Below, piece by piece: positions 1-8,722 of a DNA stretch of 64,000 bases (positions are counted from its first letter, which is position 1; each line of letters starts with the position of its first letter). The stretch spans positions 2,076,501-2,140,500 of the forward strand of contig NZ_AP025516.1 in the NCBI RefSeq assembly GCF_023169885.1. The letters run 5' to 3'. A program made the translations under genes and the position numbers. Source of the DNA: Desulfofustis limnaeus (GTDB lineage Bacteria > Desulfobacterota > Desulfobulbia > Desulfobulbales > Desulfocapsaceae). The notes under the pieces were generated by a model. It searched no databases, was not told the origin of the DNA, and saw only the letters and a list, made by a program, of their open reading frames with translations.

Positions 1-239
1 GCAACCCCGTCCCGGGCCACCCGGTCAAGAATCATCCGTGATTTGATGAGGCCGAGCAGAACGCCCGCTCCAATAAGCCACACATATTCATCGTTTTTCA
101 ATAAAATTATGCCGCGCACCAGGAGAAATATTCCGGCGCCGCTCCACAACAATGCGGCACACAGGAGATGGACCGTGGGCACGACACCGGGCTTGAAACG
201 CCGGAGTCCTCCACCTTTGCCTCCGTCCGGGGAGATCAT
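1..239 (-). CDS. Partial hypothetical membrane protein
   Basis: An open frame on the minus strand starts with ATG at 239 and runs off the left edge without a stop, giving about 79 residues. After a Gly/Lys-rich start (MISPDGGKGGG) it has two hydrophobic stretches, at roughly residues 20-43 and 52-64, separated by a short charged loop (LKNDEYVW). It therefore reads as the N-terminal part of a small membrane protein. No Shine-Dalgarno site is obvious. A hairpin terminator lies just upstream, between it and the ferredoxin gene. I do not recognise the family. Confidence 0.5.
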   Translation of the reverse strand, partial: MISPDGGKGGGLRRFKPGVVPTVHLLCAALLWSGAGIFLLVRGIILLKNDEYVWLIGAGVLLGLIKSRMILDRVARDGV

Positions 240-248
240 AACGAAAGA

Positions 249-277
249 AGCCCATTCCCCGTGGTGGGGAATGGGCT
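249..277 (-). terminator. Hairpin terminator after ferredoxin gene
   Basis: A 12-bp perfect stem (AGCCCATTCCCC with its complement) closes a 5-nt loop and is followed on the minus strand by TCTTTCGTT. It lies 26 bp past the ferredoxin stop, so it probably ends that transcript. The T-tract is short. Confidence 0.65.
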
Positions 278-303
278 TAAAGCTGAAACAACGGAGAACG
301 GTA

Positions 304-489
304 TCAGATTTCCGTCACGGTAATAGCACCTTCCGGGCATACCTCGACGCAGGTCTCGCAACCGAGACACTCGTCGGCTTCAACCGGCTCAGCTTTGCCG
401 TCAACCATCTCAAAGACCTGGGCAGGACAGGCTGCTACACATTCTTCATCGCCGATACACTTATCTTTGTCTACCACGACCTCAAACAT
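304..489 (-). CDS. Ferredoxin with Asp-ligand first cluster
   Basis: A 61-residue two-cluster ferredoxin, a soluble low-potential electron carrier. The second motif is canonical (CLGCETCVEVCP). In the first motif the second cysteine is aspartate: CIGDEEC, with Asp14 between Cys11 and Cys17, followed by CP. This is the arrangement of the 61-residue Desulfovibrio africanus ferredoxin III, whose Asp14 site interconverts between [3Fe-4S] and [4Fe-4S] forms and can take up other metals. I chose the ATG at 489 because TGGAGGTG precedes it by about 7 nt; an upstream in-frame extension would lack such a site. The gene is monocistronic, with a perfect inverted repeat upstream (518-540) and a hairpin terminator downstream. 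Confidence 0.93.
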   Translation of the reverse strand: MFEVVVDKDKCIGDEECVAACPAQVFEMVDGKAEPVEADECLGCETCVEVCPEGAITVTEI

Positions 490-517
490 CACACACCTCC
501 ATAAAGAAATGAAATTA

Positions 518-540
518 GCCAAGCATTACAAATGCTTGGC
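518..540. promoter_or_regulatory. Perfect inverted repeat upstream of ferredoxin
   Basis: GCCAAGCATT-ACA-AATGCTTGGC is a perfect 10-bp inverted repeat centred about 40 bp upstream of the ferredoxin start codon. It could be an operator or a 5'-leader stem-loop. It has no T-tract on either side, so a terminator is less likely. Confidence 0.5.
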
Positions 541-844
541 CAGACTCAAAACGATACTCTCAGAGCAAGCATTTTGTGTAAATATCCAGATAATGTAAGG
601 CCATTCTTTTGTCAAGGAAAAAACCGGCCTACAACGTGTCACCCCGGGCAGATTGGGTTGGACCTGCCCAGAACTCCTCAGACTGTCTCGGTAACAACTT
701 GTAATGATAGCATATTTATCAAAGCAAACGAAGATGTTGCAGGGCGCAGAAGAGACCTCGAAGCAGCGTGGCGCAGCGCTAGATGCCATCTTTCTCTTGC
801 ACTACCGGGCAACAGCATTACTATCTGGAGGGAGTCTTGAAATA
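523..844. other. Intergenic stretch without a convincing gene
   Basis: After the inverted repeat this stretch has only short open frames with unlikely composition. A segment around 735-800 faintly resembles the arm sequence of the neighbouring dispersed repeat and may be a decayed piece of one. The promoter of the ferredoxin gene should lie in the first 100 bp, but I cannot point to clear -35/-10 boxes. Confidence 0.4.
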
Positions 845-1113
845 CCGGTTCATGTGGATTAGCCGCTCTTTCTAGCGAGCTACAAGCAAACGATCCGGCG
901 CAGGGCATCGCTTCCAAACGCTGCTCCTCGGCCCCATCGCCGTCACACCACGGCTGACAGACAGACCATCCATGGTCTGTCTGTCAGGTGCGGACGTCCT
1001 GTCCGCACCCCTCCGGGCCTGTTGCGGTGTAACGGCGGGTCTTCGCGAGACGTTTTCCAGCGTTACCCTGCGCCTCCCTGGTCGCAGATGCGTACCCTTG
1101 AGTCAGCTAAACC
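845..1113 (-). repeat. Dispersed palindromic repeat, copy A
   Basis: Read on the minus strand this matches copies B (12545-12809) and C (21488-21748) along its length. It has degenerate terminal inverted repeats (GGTTTAGCTGACTCAAG.. at one end, GGTTCATGTGGATTAGC.. at the other), two arms that are imperfect reverse complements, and a centre with two hairpins. These are GGTGCGGAC-GTCCT-GTCCGCACC and the near-perfect TGACAGACAGACCAT palindrome at about 953-985. It has no coding capacity for a transposase. See the repeat-family finding. Confidence 0.8.
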
Positions 1114-1304
1114 GAAAATAATGCCCGTTCGTCCAATCTCATCGTTGCGCAATCGATTTTTATACTAGTGTTATCAAATACATGACTGTAGTGCCGTGTT
1201 CGTGTGCGCCTCGATCGTGAACGAAATCTCGAATTTTTCAAGCTCCCCAATGACAGTCAATCACCATCCACGAATCGACACGATTCCACCCGAGGCAGAT
1301 ACTC

Positions 1305-1658
1305 ATGAAGAAAGAGCGTAAACAGAAGAAAAAAGAGCAGCAGTTGGAAATGCGGGAACGCGCCATGGTCGAGGGCATTCTCGAAGGCAGCCCGGACGGC
1401 GTCGGCGTGGTCGTGGTCCGGCTCGACTGCGGCTGCCGCAAGATGGCGGCGGTGGCGGTCTCGGGAGAGCCGGCCTCGAAGATCATCATGTACCGGGACG
1501 GCGCCGAGAGTATCTGCGACGCGTGCAAGGACGACCAGGGCTCGTTCATGCGGGTGACCGAGCAGTTCATTCACTGGAAAGAGCCGGAACCCGATGCCGC
1601 CGTGAAAGAAAAGATCACCCAGAAAGTGTTCGGGGCCGGCCATCCATCCGTGCATTAA
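1305..1658 (+). CDS. Conserved hypothetical protein, Cys-containing
   Basis: A 117-residue protein with a strongly basic/acidic N-terminus (MKKERKQKKKEQQ) and a compact core. The core has two cysteine pairs, DCGC at about residue 42 and CDAC at about residue 71, which could bind a metal. A GAGGCAG stretch about 8 nt upstream of the ATG is a usable ribosome-binding site. The frame's low-complexity charged start and balanced core fit a real gene better than the antisense frames. It converges with the cobyrinate amidase gene and the two stop codons overlap by 4 bp. I do not recognise the family. Confidence 0.65.
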   Translation: MKKERKQKKKEQQLEMRERAMVEGILEGSPDGVGVVVVRLDCGCRKMAAVAVSGEPASKIIMYRDGAESICDACKDDQGSFMRVTEQFIHWKEPEPDAAVKEKITQKVFGAGHPSVH

Positions 1659-3085
1659 CCGCCGACGCTCGGGCCTGTTCCGCTTTTCCCCGGCACAGCG
1701 GGGTCAGCGCCATACCTTCGACTGCGGCAGCGGTTGACGAACCCCTCGGCCCATTGCGGTGTGCCTTCGGCATGGACGTGGGTATAAAGCGCCAGCACAT
1801 TGTTGGCAACCAGGCCGTCACGTCTTCCCAGGAATCCGGTGCCGCGCTCCATACGAAGCACCAGGCTGGACGGATCCCCCTGCCAATCGAGCACCGTCGA
1901 ATAGCGGAACTCGTGACCGCGAACCTCAGTTCCTACCGGGTAGACAGGATTCTCCCCTTCCACGCGGAAGATGGAATAACCATGCGCCTGAGGTTTTGTG
2001 GACATGCCGAAACGGACCGGAAACAGGCCGACCAGGGGATATTCCTCGCCTTCCAGGACGATCGAGCGGCCGAGATAAATCAAGCCGCCGCACTCGGCAT
2101 AGATGGGCAGACCGGATTTGGCTGCAGCTCGGACCGAGTGACGGAAACGACTGTTTTGGGCCAATTCCGCCGCACTCGTCTCAGGGAAACCACCGCCGAT
2201 ATAGAGCCCGTCGAGCGGCGGTAAACAGGCATCGGTCAGGGCGTTGATCGGCACCAATTCGGCCCCGCAGCGCTGCAAGGCCTGCAGGTTCTCCGGATAG
2301 TAGAACTGGAAAGCGGCATCCTGCAACACCCCGATCCGCACATCCCGCACCGAAGGTACCTGCAGCAGGTCTCGCTGCTCTCCGCCGGCAACACTCGTCA
2401 CCGGCTCCATGGCCGCCTCGACCCGGCCTAGATCCACCGACTCGCCCACGGTACGAGCCAAAAAGTCCAGGGCCTGCACCGTGCCGTCATACTCCTGGTA
2501 GGGAACCATGCCCAGGTGCCGCATGGGAAAGATATCCCGGTCCAGACGGGGCACGCTGCCCAGCACCGGTACGCCGGTCGAGCCCTCCACCGCCTCGGTT
2601 ATCAGTCGGCGTTGCCGCTCGGTCGCCACCCGGTTGAGGACGACGCCGCCGATCTTCAGCCGCTGATCGAAAACCTTGCAGCCCAGCACCAGCGCGGCAA
2701 CCGTCCGGGTCGTCTTGGTGCAGTCAACCACCAGCAGCACCGGCATGTCGAGCAGGAGTGCCAGCTCCGCTGTCGAGTAGCCGCCGTCGGCGTTCACGCC
2801 GTCATACAGCCCCCGGTTGCCCTCCACCAAGGCCAGCTCGGCAGCCGCACAGCGTTGTTGAAAAGAGGCCAGCACCAGGTCCCGGGGCACCAGATAGGGA
2901 TCGAGATTATGGCAGGCGCGGCCGGCCGCACAGTGCAGCCAGCCGGTGTCGATGTAATCAGGCCCTTTCTTGAATGGCGCCACGATCCGTCCCGCCTTCG
3001 CCCAGGCAGCCGTCAAGCCCACCGAAACGACGCTCTTTCCGGATCCGCCGCCCAGACCGGCCACCACGATTCCCTTCGTCCTCAT
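1655..3085 (-). CDS. cobB: Cobyrinic acid a,c-diamide synthase
   Basis: About 476 residues, CobB/CbiA family: ATP- and glutamine-dependent amidation of the a and c side chains of (hydrogeno)cobyrinate in corrinoid synthesis. The N-terminus carries a P-loop (GLGGGSGKS) and the family block KKGPDYIDTGW. The C-terminal half is a class-I glutamine amidotransferase domain with nucleophile motif YAECGGLIYLG and a late THVHAEG histidine block. The start is the ATG at 3085, just after the upstream stop (TGAGATG), with GGAAGGA before it; a longer frame overlapping the neighbour is rejected. It is the last gene of a minus-strand set with rnhA, uvrB and the DUF374 gene. No other cobalamin genes are in view. 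Whether it is the cobB or cbiA type cannot be decided from sequence alone. Confidence 0.92.
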   Translation of the reverse strand: MRTKGIVVAGLGGGSGKSVVSVGLTAAWAKAGRIVAPFKKGPDYIDTGWLHCAAGRACHNLDPYLVPRDLVLASFQQRCAAAELALVEGNRGLYDGVNADGGYSTAELALLLDMPVLLVVDCTKTTRTVAALVLGCKVFDQRLKIGGVVLNRVATERQRRLITEAVEGSTGVPVLGSVPRLDRDIFPMRHLGMVPYQEYDGTVQALDFLARTVGESVDLGRVEAAMEPVTSVAGGEQRDLLQVPSVRDVRIGVLQDAAFQFYYPENLQALQRCGAELVPINALTDACLPPLDGLYIGGGFPETSAAELAQNSRFRHSVRAAAKSGLPIYAECGGLIYLGRSIVLEGEEYPLVGLFPVRFGMSTKPQAHGYSIFRVEGENPVYPVGTEVRGHEFRYSTVLDWQGDPSSLVLRMERGTGFLGRRDGLVANNVLALYTHVHAEGTPQWAEGFVNRCRSRRYGADPAVPGKSGTGPSVGG

Positions 3086-3086
3086 C

Positions 3087-3758
3087 TCAATGTCCTTCCT
3101 TGTCGTATCGGGACCACGCCTGCCCGTAGAGGGCCAACAGCGACCGTTCCAGTTCCTGGCGATGGGTTTCGATCCCGTCCGCGTCGAGGCCATCGGGCAC
3201 CCGCAGCGGTTCGCCATAGAAGAGATCGATACGGGAAAACGGCCGTGGAAGCGCCGTTCGATCCCAGGAACGAAAGGTGAAATAAGCCGATGCCGACCAG
3301 GCAATCGGCAGAATCAGCGAGCCGCTCTTGGAACCGAGCATGACCGGCCCGCCCTGCGCCTGCAGCGGCGGCCCCTGGGATCCGTCGGCGACGATGGCCA
3401 GATGCTCGCCGGCCCGAAGGTGGTCGAGCAGCTCCATCAAGGCCCGCAGTCCACGGCGATTTCTTGAGCCGCGTACCGTGGCAAACTTGAAGCGACCGGC
3501 CAGAGCGGCCAGGTAGTCGCCGTCGCGGCTGGCGCTGACCAGTGCCGCCGCCCGGTAATCACGCATATGATACAGGAGATAGGCGAGTGAATAATGCCAG
3601 AAAACGGCGATCACCGGTTTGCCCTCGGCCAGCGCCCGGCGCCGGTGCTCTTGCCCGTGTTCATGGCACCGACAGGTGGCAAACCAGCCGCGCAACAGCA
3701 ACGCCGCGCAGAACGGCACGATGCGCAGCGCCAGCCCATGCAACGCAGGATGTTTCAT
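3087..3758 (-). CDS. DUF374-type lysophospholipid acyltransferase-like
   Basis: A 223-residue protein of the DUF374 family, related to glycerolipid and lipid A acyltransferases. Visible blocks are [10 protein letters not shown] (the His in the position of the acyltransferase motif), [15 protein letters not shown] and [10 protein letters not shown]. It has a hydrophobic N-terminal segment (residues about 8-25) suggesting membrane association. It overlaps the uvrB stop by 4 nt (ATGA) and is followed after 1 nt by the cobyrinate amidase gene, so translation is probably coupled. The family placement is firm; the acyl acceptor is unknown. Confidence 0.82.
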   Translation of the reverse strand: MKHPALHGLALRIVPFCAALLLRGWFATCRCHEHGQEHRRRALAEGKPVIAVFWHYSLAYLLYHMRDYRAAALVSASRDGDYLAALAGRFKFATVRGSRNRRGLRALMELLDHLRAGEHLAIVADGSQGPPLQAQGGPVMLGSKSGSLILPIAWSASAYFTFRSWDRTALPRPFSRIDLFYGEPLRVPDGLDADGIETHRQELERSLLALYGQAWSRYDKEGH

Positions 3759-5782
3759 CCGAGTTCGATCTCCAATGTGCGCAGCGCCTTGATCCGATCC
3801 CGCAGCCGGGCCGCCTCCTCGAAGGCCAGTTCCCGGGCAGCTGCCTGCATCTGTTTCTCCAGCCGGCCGATCTCCCGTTCCAGCTCCGCCACCGACCGGT
3901 AGGCAAACGCCTCTTCCGCCACCGCCGTCTGCTTGCCGCCGCCCTCGTCGGCAAACTGGTAGCCGGCCTCGCGCAGGTATTGATGGATGGTGTCCTTGAC
4001 CGAAGAGACAACGGTCTGCGGCACGATCTCGTGCTCTCGGTTAAAACTCTCCTGCAAGGCCCGACGCCGCCCGGTCTCGTCGATGGTCCGCTGCATCGAT
4101 CCAGTGATGTCATCGGCATACATGATCACCATGCCGTTGACGTTGCGGGCCGCCCTGCCGCAGGTCTGGATCAGGGAGCGATCGGAACGGAGGAACCCTT
4201 CTTTGTCGGCATCGAGCACCGCCACCAGCGATACCTCGGGGATGTCGAGCCCTTCACGGAGCAGGTTGATGCCGATCAGCACGTCAAACTCGTGGTTGCG
4301 CAGATCACGCACCAGTTCCACCCGCTCCAGCGTCTTGATGTCGGAATGCAGGTAGCGGACCCGCACCCCGAGTTTCTCATAATAATCGGTCAGTTCCTCG
4401 GCCATCCGCTTGGTCAGCGTCGTCACCAGCACCGCTTCGCCGCGCTCGCTGCGCAAGCGGATCTCGTGCAGCAAATCGTCCACCTGACTGGAGGCCGGCC
4501 GCACCTCGATGACCGGATCGAGCAGCCCGGTGGGCCGGATCACCTGTTCCACCACTCGCCCCTGGGCGCGCTCCAACTCATAGGGGCCGGGGGTTGCCGA
4601 CACATAGATGATCTGGTTGACCCGTTTTTCAAACTCCTCGAAACGCAGGGGTCGGTTGTCCAGCGCCGAAGGCAGACGGAACCCGTAGTTCACCAGCGTC
4701 TGCTTGCGCGACCGGTCGCCGTTGTACATGCCGTTGAGCTGCGGGATGCCGATATGGCTCTCGTCGATGAAGATCAGGTAGTCCTCGGGAAAATAATCGA
4801 GCAGGTTGGGGGGCGGCATTCCTGCCGGCTTACCGGTCAGATGCCGGCTATAGTTCTCGATGCCGTTGCAATAGCCCATCTCCTGCAGCATCTCCAGATC
4901 AAACAGCGTCCGTTGTTCGAGCCGCTGCTCCTCCACCAGCCGGTTTTCACCGTGCAACTGCTCGAGCCGCCCCCGCAGTTCCTCCTTGATGGTGCGCAAG
5001 GCGATCTGCAACCGCTCCCGGGACGTGACGAAGTGGGAACCGGGGAAGACGGTGTACTCGTCGAGCCGCTCCAACACCACGCCGCGCAGCGGATCGATGA
5101 CGGTAATCGACTCGACCGTGTCGCCGAAGTATTCCACCCGCACCGCCCGCTCCTCCTCGTGGGCCGGGAAGATGTCGATCACATCGCCTCGCACGCGAAA
5201 CGTCGACCGGTGAAAAGACAGGTCGTTACGCTCATACTGCATGAAAACCAGCCGCCGCTGCACCGTCTCCGGCGGTTGTTCGGCACCGCAACGCAGCTGC
5301 AGATGCATGTTGCGATACTCATCGGGCGAACCAAGACCGTAGATACAGGAAACCGAGGCCACGATCAGCACATCGCGCCGGGTCAGCAGCGAGCGAGTGG
5401 CGGAGTGGCGCATCTTATCGATGGCGTCGTTGATCGACGAATCCTTTTCTATATAGGTGTCGGTCTGGGGGATATACGCCTCGGGCTGATAATAATCGTA
5501 GTAGGAGACGAAGTATTCCACCGCGTTGTTCGGAAACAACTCCTTGAACTCACTGAACAACTGTGCTGCCAGGATCTTATTGGGGGCAATGACCAAGGTC
5601 GGCCGTTGCACCCGCTCGACAATGCCGGCCATGGTGAAGGTCTTGCCGCTGCCGGTGACACCGAGCAGCACCTGGTCCCGCTCTCCCCGCTGCAGGCCCG
5701 CCGCCAACCGGTCGATGGCCTGCGGTTGGTCGCCCGCCGGGGAAAAGGGGCTGACCAATTGAAAGGGCGACTCCATCATCAT
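3755..5782 (-). CDS. uvrB: Excinuclease ABC subunit B
   Basis: A 675-residue UvrB, the damage-verifying helicase-like subunit of nucleotide excision repair, of the usual family length. It shows Walker A (GVTGSGKT), the beta-hairpin region ([15 protein letters not shown]), the DEAD-like box ([10 protein letters not shown]), helicase motif VI (QTCGRAARN) and a C-terminal UVR motif ([11 protein letters not shown]-like, near residue 655) that contacts UvrC. The start has three consecutive ATG codons, so the exact initiation codon is uncertain by 2 residues. It overlaps the rnhA stop at the 5' end and the DUF374 start at the 3' end by 4 nt each, indicating one transcript. Confidence 0.97.
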   Translation of the reverse strand: MMMESPFQLVSPFSPAGDQPQAIDRLAAGLQRGERDQVLLGVTGSGKTFTMAGIVERVQRPTLVIAPNKILAAQLFSEFKELFPNNAVEYFVSYYDYYQPEAYIPQTDTYIEKDSSINDAIDKMRHSATRSLLTRRDVLIVASVSCIYGLGSPDEYRNMHLQLRCGAEQPPETVQRRLVFMQYERNDLSFHRSTFRVRGDVIDIFPAHEEERAVRVEYFGDTVESITVIDPLRGVVLERLDEYTVFPGSHFVTSRERLQIALRTIKEELRGRLEQLHGENRLVEEQRLEQRTLFDLEMLQEMGYCNGIENYSRHLTGKPAGMPPPNLLDYFPEDYLIFIDESHIGIPQLNGMYNGDRSRKQTLVNYGFRLPSALDNRPLRFEEFEKRVNQIIYVSATPGPYELERAQGRVVEQVIRPTGLLDPVIEVRPASSQVDDLLHEIRLRSERGEAVLVTTLTKRMAEELTDYYEKLGVRVRYLHSDIKTLERVELVRDLRNHEFDVLIGINLLREGLDIPEVSLVAVLDADKEGFLRSDRSLIQTCGRAARNVNGMVIMYADDITGSMQRTIDETGRRRALQESFNREHEIVPQTVVSSVKDTIHQYLREAGYQFADEGGGKQTAVAEEAFAYRSVAELEREIGRLEKQMQAAARELAFEEAARLRDRIKALRTLEIELG

Positions 5783-6720
5783 GACTCCAGCCCCCGCTCA
5801 AATTCCCTGGCCAGTTCTTTGGCTTCCTGCATGGTGCACAATTCCCGGTCGCGATCGGCAAGATGGACGCAGACTCGCTGACGATCGAGCAGTGCCGCCA
5901 AACGCTGCCAGAGCTCCCGGTTACTCACCGGCTCCCCTTCCCGGGTCAGCCATTGGCGCTGGCGCCAGCCCTCCAGCCAGTTGCCGGCGCCATCCCGCAG
6001 GTAGCCGGAATAGGTGTAGATATGCACCGGCACATCCTTTTTCAGGACGCGCAACCCTTCGATGGCGGCATGGATGTAGAGCTGATTGGCAGTCATCCCT
6101 TCCACCCTGCCTCCCAGCACCCGAACCCGGTCGCGCCAACGCAGGATCACCGCCCACCCCCCGACACCAACTGCCTGTCGACAGGTGACTCCAAGCGACA
6201 GACAGACATCGTCCGCTGCCGGTCCGTGGTCCGGCGCTGGTGAATCATGGCGCCGTTCTTCTCCACTCTTGCGGGCCAGTACGGCCAACTCATCGGCCCG
6301 CAGGTTCCAACGGTCGGAGCCATGACCGCGCACCCATTTCCAGGTGACCTGATGGCGTTTGATGAGGACCAGCAATTCCTGCCAGAGATCGGCATTCTTC
6401 ACCGGTTTGCGGTCCGCGGTCAACCAGCCGTTGCGCTGCCAGCCGTTGATCCAGTCACTCATGCCGTGACGCAGATAGGTCGAATCGGTATACACCGTCA
6501 GCCGCTGCGGGCTGTCCAGCGACTGCAGAGCGGCAACAGCGGCCGTCAATTCCATCCGGTTGTTGGTCGACTGACCGCCGAATCCGGAAAGCTCTTTGAC
6601 CACCTTGCCGCCGGCGAGCAATACCGCCCCCCATCCACCCGGGCCAGGGTTGGGACTGCAGGCGCCGTCGGTATAGATCACCACTTCGGGGGAATGAGGG
6701 AGCTTTTTGTCTTCAGCCAT
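5779..6720 (-). CDS. rnhA: Tandem RNase HI: active plus degenerate domain
   Basis: A 313-residue protein with two RNase HI-like domains. The first (about 11-150) keeps all catalytic residues: Asp18 (YTDGACS), Glu57 (NRMELTAA), Asp79 (YTDSTYL), His133 (VRGHGSD) and Asp143 (ADELA). It should cleave RNA in RNA-DNA hybrids. The second (about 172-295) repeats the fold signature ([30 protein letters not shown], parallel to the first domain's [10 protein letters not shown] and NADLWQELL) but lacks the acidic residues. Ser/Leu replaces the first Asp, Tyr215 the Glu, and Tyr237 (IYTYSGY) the second Asp. It is therefore probably non-catalytic, perhaps substrate-binding. It is first in the overlapping set with uvrB. 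Confidence 0.92.
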   Translation of the reverse strand: MAEDKKLPHSPEVVIYTDGACSPNPGPGGWGAVLLAGGKVVKELSGFGGQSTNNRMELTAAVAALQSLDSPQRLTVYTDSTYLRHGMSDWINGWQRNGWLTADRKPVKNADLWQELLVLIKRHQVTWKWVRGHGSDRWNLRADELAVLARKSGEERRHDSPAPDHGPAADDVCLSLGVTCRQAVGVGGWAVILRWRDRVRVLGGRVEGMTANQLYIHAAIEGLRVLKKDVPVHIYTYSGYLRDGAGNWLEGWRQRQWLTREGEPVSNRELWQRLAALLDRQRVCVHLADRDRELCTMQEAKELAREFERGLES

Positions 6721-6909
6721 CTTGTCTCATGAGCACCTTCGCGGTGTTTTCCAAACACGCCCGGCCACCGGAACAGGCGCCCCGAAGCAACGGGACAACC
6801 GCAGCATTGCCCGGCAGTGAGGGGCATGGCAGAACTAACAAGTTGTCCAGATCGCGTCAAGAGAATTAGCGGGGATGCAAGCGTCGTCTGACGACGTGAC
6901 AGAGAGGGA

Positions 6910-7185
6910 TCAATCTTCCTCCCAGTGGATGCAATCTTCAGGGCAGAACTTCATCACTTCGGCCACCAGTTCCTCATCGATGGTGGTGGTATCGACCACC
7001 TCGATCAGGTCGGTGTCGGGCCGCAACCGGAACAACTGCGGGGCCAGCTCGACACAACCGCAACAGCGGGAGCAGGCGCCCACATCGACCACGAGTCGAC
7101 GCAACCGCCGCGTGCCCGCCCCCTGCGGTCTCTCAACCTCACTTTTTTCAAGGTCATGCCAGCTGCCTTTGCCTCTTTGTTTCAT
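6910..7185 (-). CDS. Single-cluster [4Fe-4S] ferredoxin
   Basis: A 91-residue protein whose last 60 residues match small one-cluster ferredoxins: ACSRCCGCVELAP provides three cysteines in C-x2-C-x2-C spacing (with an extra Cys) and FCPEDCI supplies the fourth. The first 30 residues are basic and have no recognised domain. I start at the ATG at 7185, with CCGGGTG upstream; an in-frame GTG two codons earlier is possible. It lies 190 bp upstream of rnhA on the same strand and is probably a separate unit. Its redox partner cannot be told from sequence. Confidence 0.85.
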   Translation of the reverse strand: MKQRGKGSWHDLEKSEVERPQGAGTRRLRRLVVDVGACSRCCGCVELAPQLFRLRPDTDLIEVVDTTTIDEELVAEVMKFCPEDCIHWEED

Positions 7186-7334
7186 GGTCACCCGGAATCA
7201 CACCCCTGCCGCACTGCGTCGCAGCGTAGCTCGTCCCTTGTTATGTTGGTTCATCGCACTCACGTTTCCCTTACGTAGTCACCTCTTCGACCGAAGAGGC
7301 GACGGGCCGTCGTACCGATATAGTTTCAATTATT

Positions 7335-7349
7335 TGATAATAATTACCA
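7335..7349. promoter_or_regulatory. Fur/PerR-type 7-1-7 box
   Basis: TGATAAT-A-ATTACCA sits within the longer palindrome TTTGATAATAATTACCAAA. It matches the Fur-family 7-1-7 consensus TGATAATNATTATCA at all but one position. It is about 130 bp upstream of the flavodiiron start and about 65 bp upstream of the proposed promoter. Given the oxygen-stress genes downstream, a PerR-like sensor is as likely as Fur. Confidence 0.55.
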
Positions 7350-7401
7350 AATGATCAAAAGAAAAGAGGCCCCGGGAAAACGCCCGGCAATCGAACAATT
7401 C

Positions 7402-7430
7402 TTGTAATCATTGCCGGGGATAAGTATTAT
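7402..7430 (+). promoter_or_regulatory. Candidate sigma-70 promoter of the fprA operon
   Basis: TTGTAA (7402-7407) and TATTAT (7425-7430) are 17 bp apart and lie about 50 bp upstream of the flavodiiron start. It is the best promoter-like pair in the 290-bp gap between this gene and the divergent ferredoxin gene. Confidence 0.4.
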
Positions 7431-7478
7431 GCGTACGACAAATTTTACAACCATGCGGTGCAACGAACAGGAGCCTTC

Positions 7479-8687
7479 ATGAGCCACAAAGAACTCGCCC
7501 CGGGAATCCATTGGGTCGGTGCGGTCGATTGGGATGTGAGAGATTTTCACGGTTACTCCACCCTGCAGGGTACCACCTACAATGCCTTCTTAATCGTCGA
7601 CGAGAAGGTGACACTGATCGATACCGTCAAACGCAGCCATCACTCCGACATGGTGCATCAGTTGCGGCGAATCATCGACCCGGCCCGCATCGATTATCTC
7701 ATAGTCAACCACGTGGAACCGGATCACTCCGGCTCGCTGATCGAGATCATCGACTTGATCCGGCCGGAGAAGCTGATCTGCTCACCCCTGGGCAAGGCCG
7801 CTCTGCTCGCCCATTTTCACCGCGAAGACTGGCCTTACGAAGTGGTCAAAACCGGAGACGAATTGAGCATCGGCGCTCGCACCCTGCAATTCATCGAGAC
7901 CAGGATGCTGCACTGGCCGGATTCCATGTTCACCTATGCCAAAGAAGATGGGGTTCTCTTTTCCAGCGACGCCTTCGGCCAACACCTGGCCACCAGTGAG
8001 CGATTCGACGACGAGGTGCCGCTGCCCACCATCATGGAGCAAGCCGCCAAGTACTACGCCAACATCCTTTATCTCTACAGCCCGCTCATCCAAAAATTGC
8101 TGGCGTCGGTTGCCGAGATGAAACTCGACATCAAGATGATCGCCCCCGATCACGGCGTTATCTGGCGAACCAACATCAACGAGATCATCGCCGCTTACGA
8201 CCGCTGGTCCACAGGTGCTGCCGGCAAAAAGGCCCTGGTCATTTTTGATACCATGTGGCACTCCACCGAAAAAATGGCCAAGGCCGTCGCCGCCGGTATC
8301 GAGGCCGAAGGGGTGCCGGCCGACCTGTTGAACCTCAAGGTGCAACACCGCAGCGACGTGATGACCAGGGTGCTTACTGCCGGCGCCATCGTGCTTGGCA
8401 GCCCTACCCTGAACAACGGAGTGCTGCCGCGTATGGCCGGGTTTCTCTCGTACCTGCGCGGCCTCAAACCGACCAACAAGGTGGCCGCCGCCGTTGCCTC
8501 CTACGGCTGGAGCGGGGAATCGCTGAAGGTGCTCAACGAGGCCTTGACCGACATGAAGCTGGATGTCGTCGATGAGGGAATCCGCTGCAAGTATGTGCCC
8601 ACGCACGACGATCTGGCCGCCTGCGTCCAGCTCGGTCGACGCGTCGGCCAGGCTCTACAGCACAAGCTGGCGAAACAGAACGGCTAA
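7479..8687 (+). CDS. fprA: Flavodiiron protein (O2/NO reductase)
   Basis: A 402-residue A-type flavodiiron protein (rubredoxin:oxygen oxidoreductase family), which reduces O2 to water and/or NO to N2O in anaerobes. The N-terminal metallo-beta-lactamase-like domain has the complete diiron ligand set: His78, Glu80, Asp82, His83 (HVEPDHSG), His145 (RMLHW), Asp164 (SSDAFG) and His225 (PDHG). The C-terminal flavodoxin domain starts near residue 250 with the FMN loop DTMWHSTEKMA. There is no rubredoxin domain, so a separate donor is needed. The ATG at 7479 has AGGAG 5-9 nt before it and is preferred over an upstream GTG. It heads a plus-strand set of stress genes. Confidence 0.95.
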   Translation: MSHKELAPGIHWVGAVDWDVRDFHGYSTLQGTTYNAFLIVDEKVTLIDTVKRSHHSDMVHQLRRIIDPARIDYLIVNHVEPDHSGSLIEIIDLIRPEKLICSPLGKAALLAHFHREDWPYEVVKTGDELSIGARTLQFIETRMLHWPDSMFTYAKEDGVLFSSDAFGQHLATSERFDDEVPLPTIMEQAAKYYANILYLYSPLIQKLLASVAEMKLDIKMIAPDHGVIWRTNINEIIAAYDRWSTGAAGKKALVIFDTMWHSTEKMAKAVAAGIEAEGVPADLLNLKVQHRSDVMTRVLTAGAIVLGSPTLNNGVLPRMAGFLSYLRGLKPTNKVAAAVASYGWSGESLKVLNEALTDMKLDVVDEGIRCKYVPTHDDLAACVQLGRRVGQALQHKLAKQNG

Positions 8688-8722
8688 CGCCGTTCTCGGA
8701 TCTTTCGCTCACCGACGCCCAC

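Noticed and set aside
526-917. Short open frames on both strands in and before repeat copy A
   Set aside because: They lie within or beside the repeat, have Arg/Pro/Ser-rich shadow-like composition and no ribosome-binding site.
3542-5881. Very long plus-strand open frame opposite uvrB
   Set aside because: It is antisense to a fully motif-supported uvrB and has His/Gln/Leu-rich shadow composition with no recognised domain.
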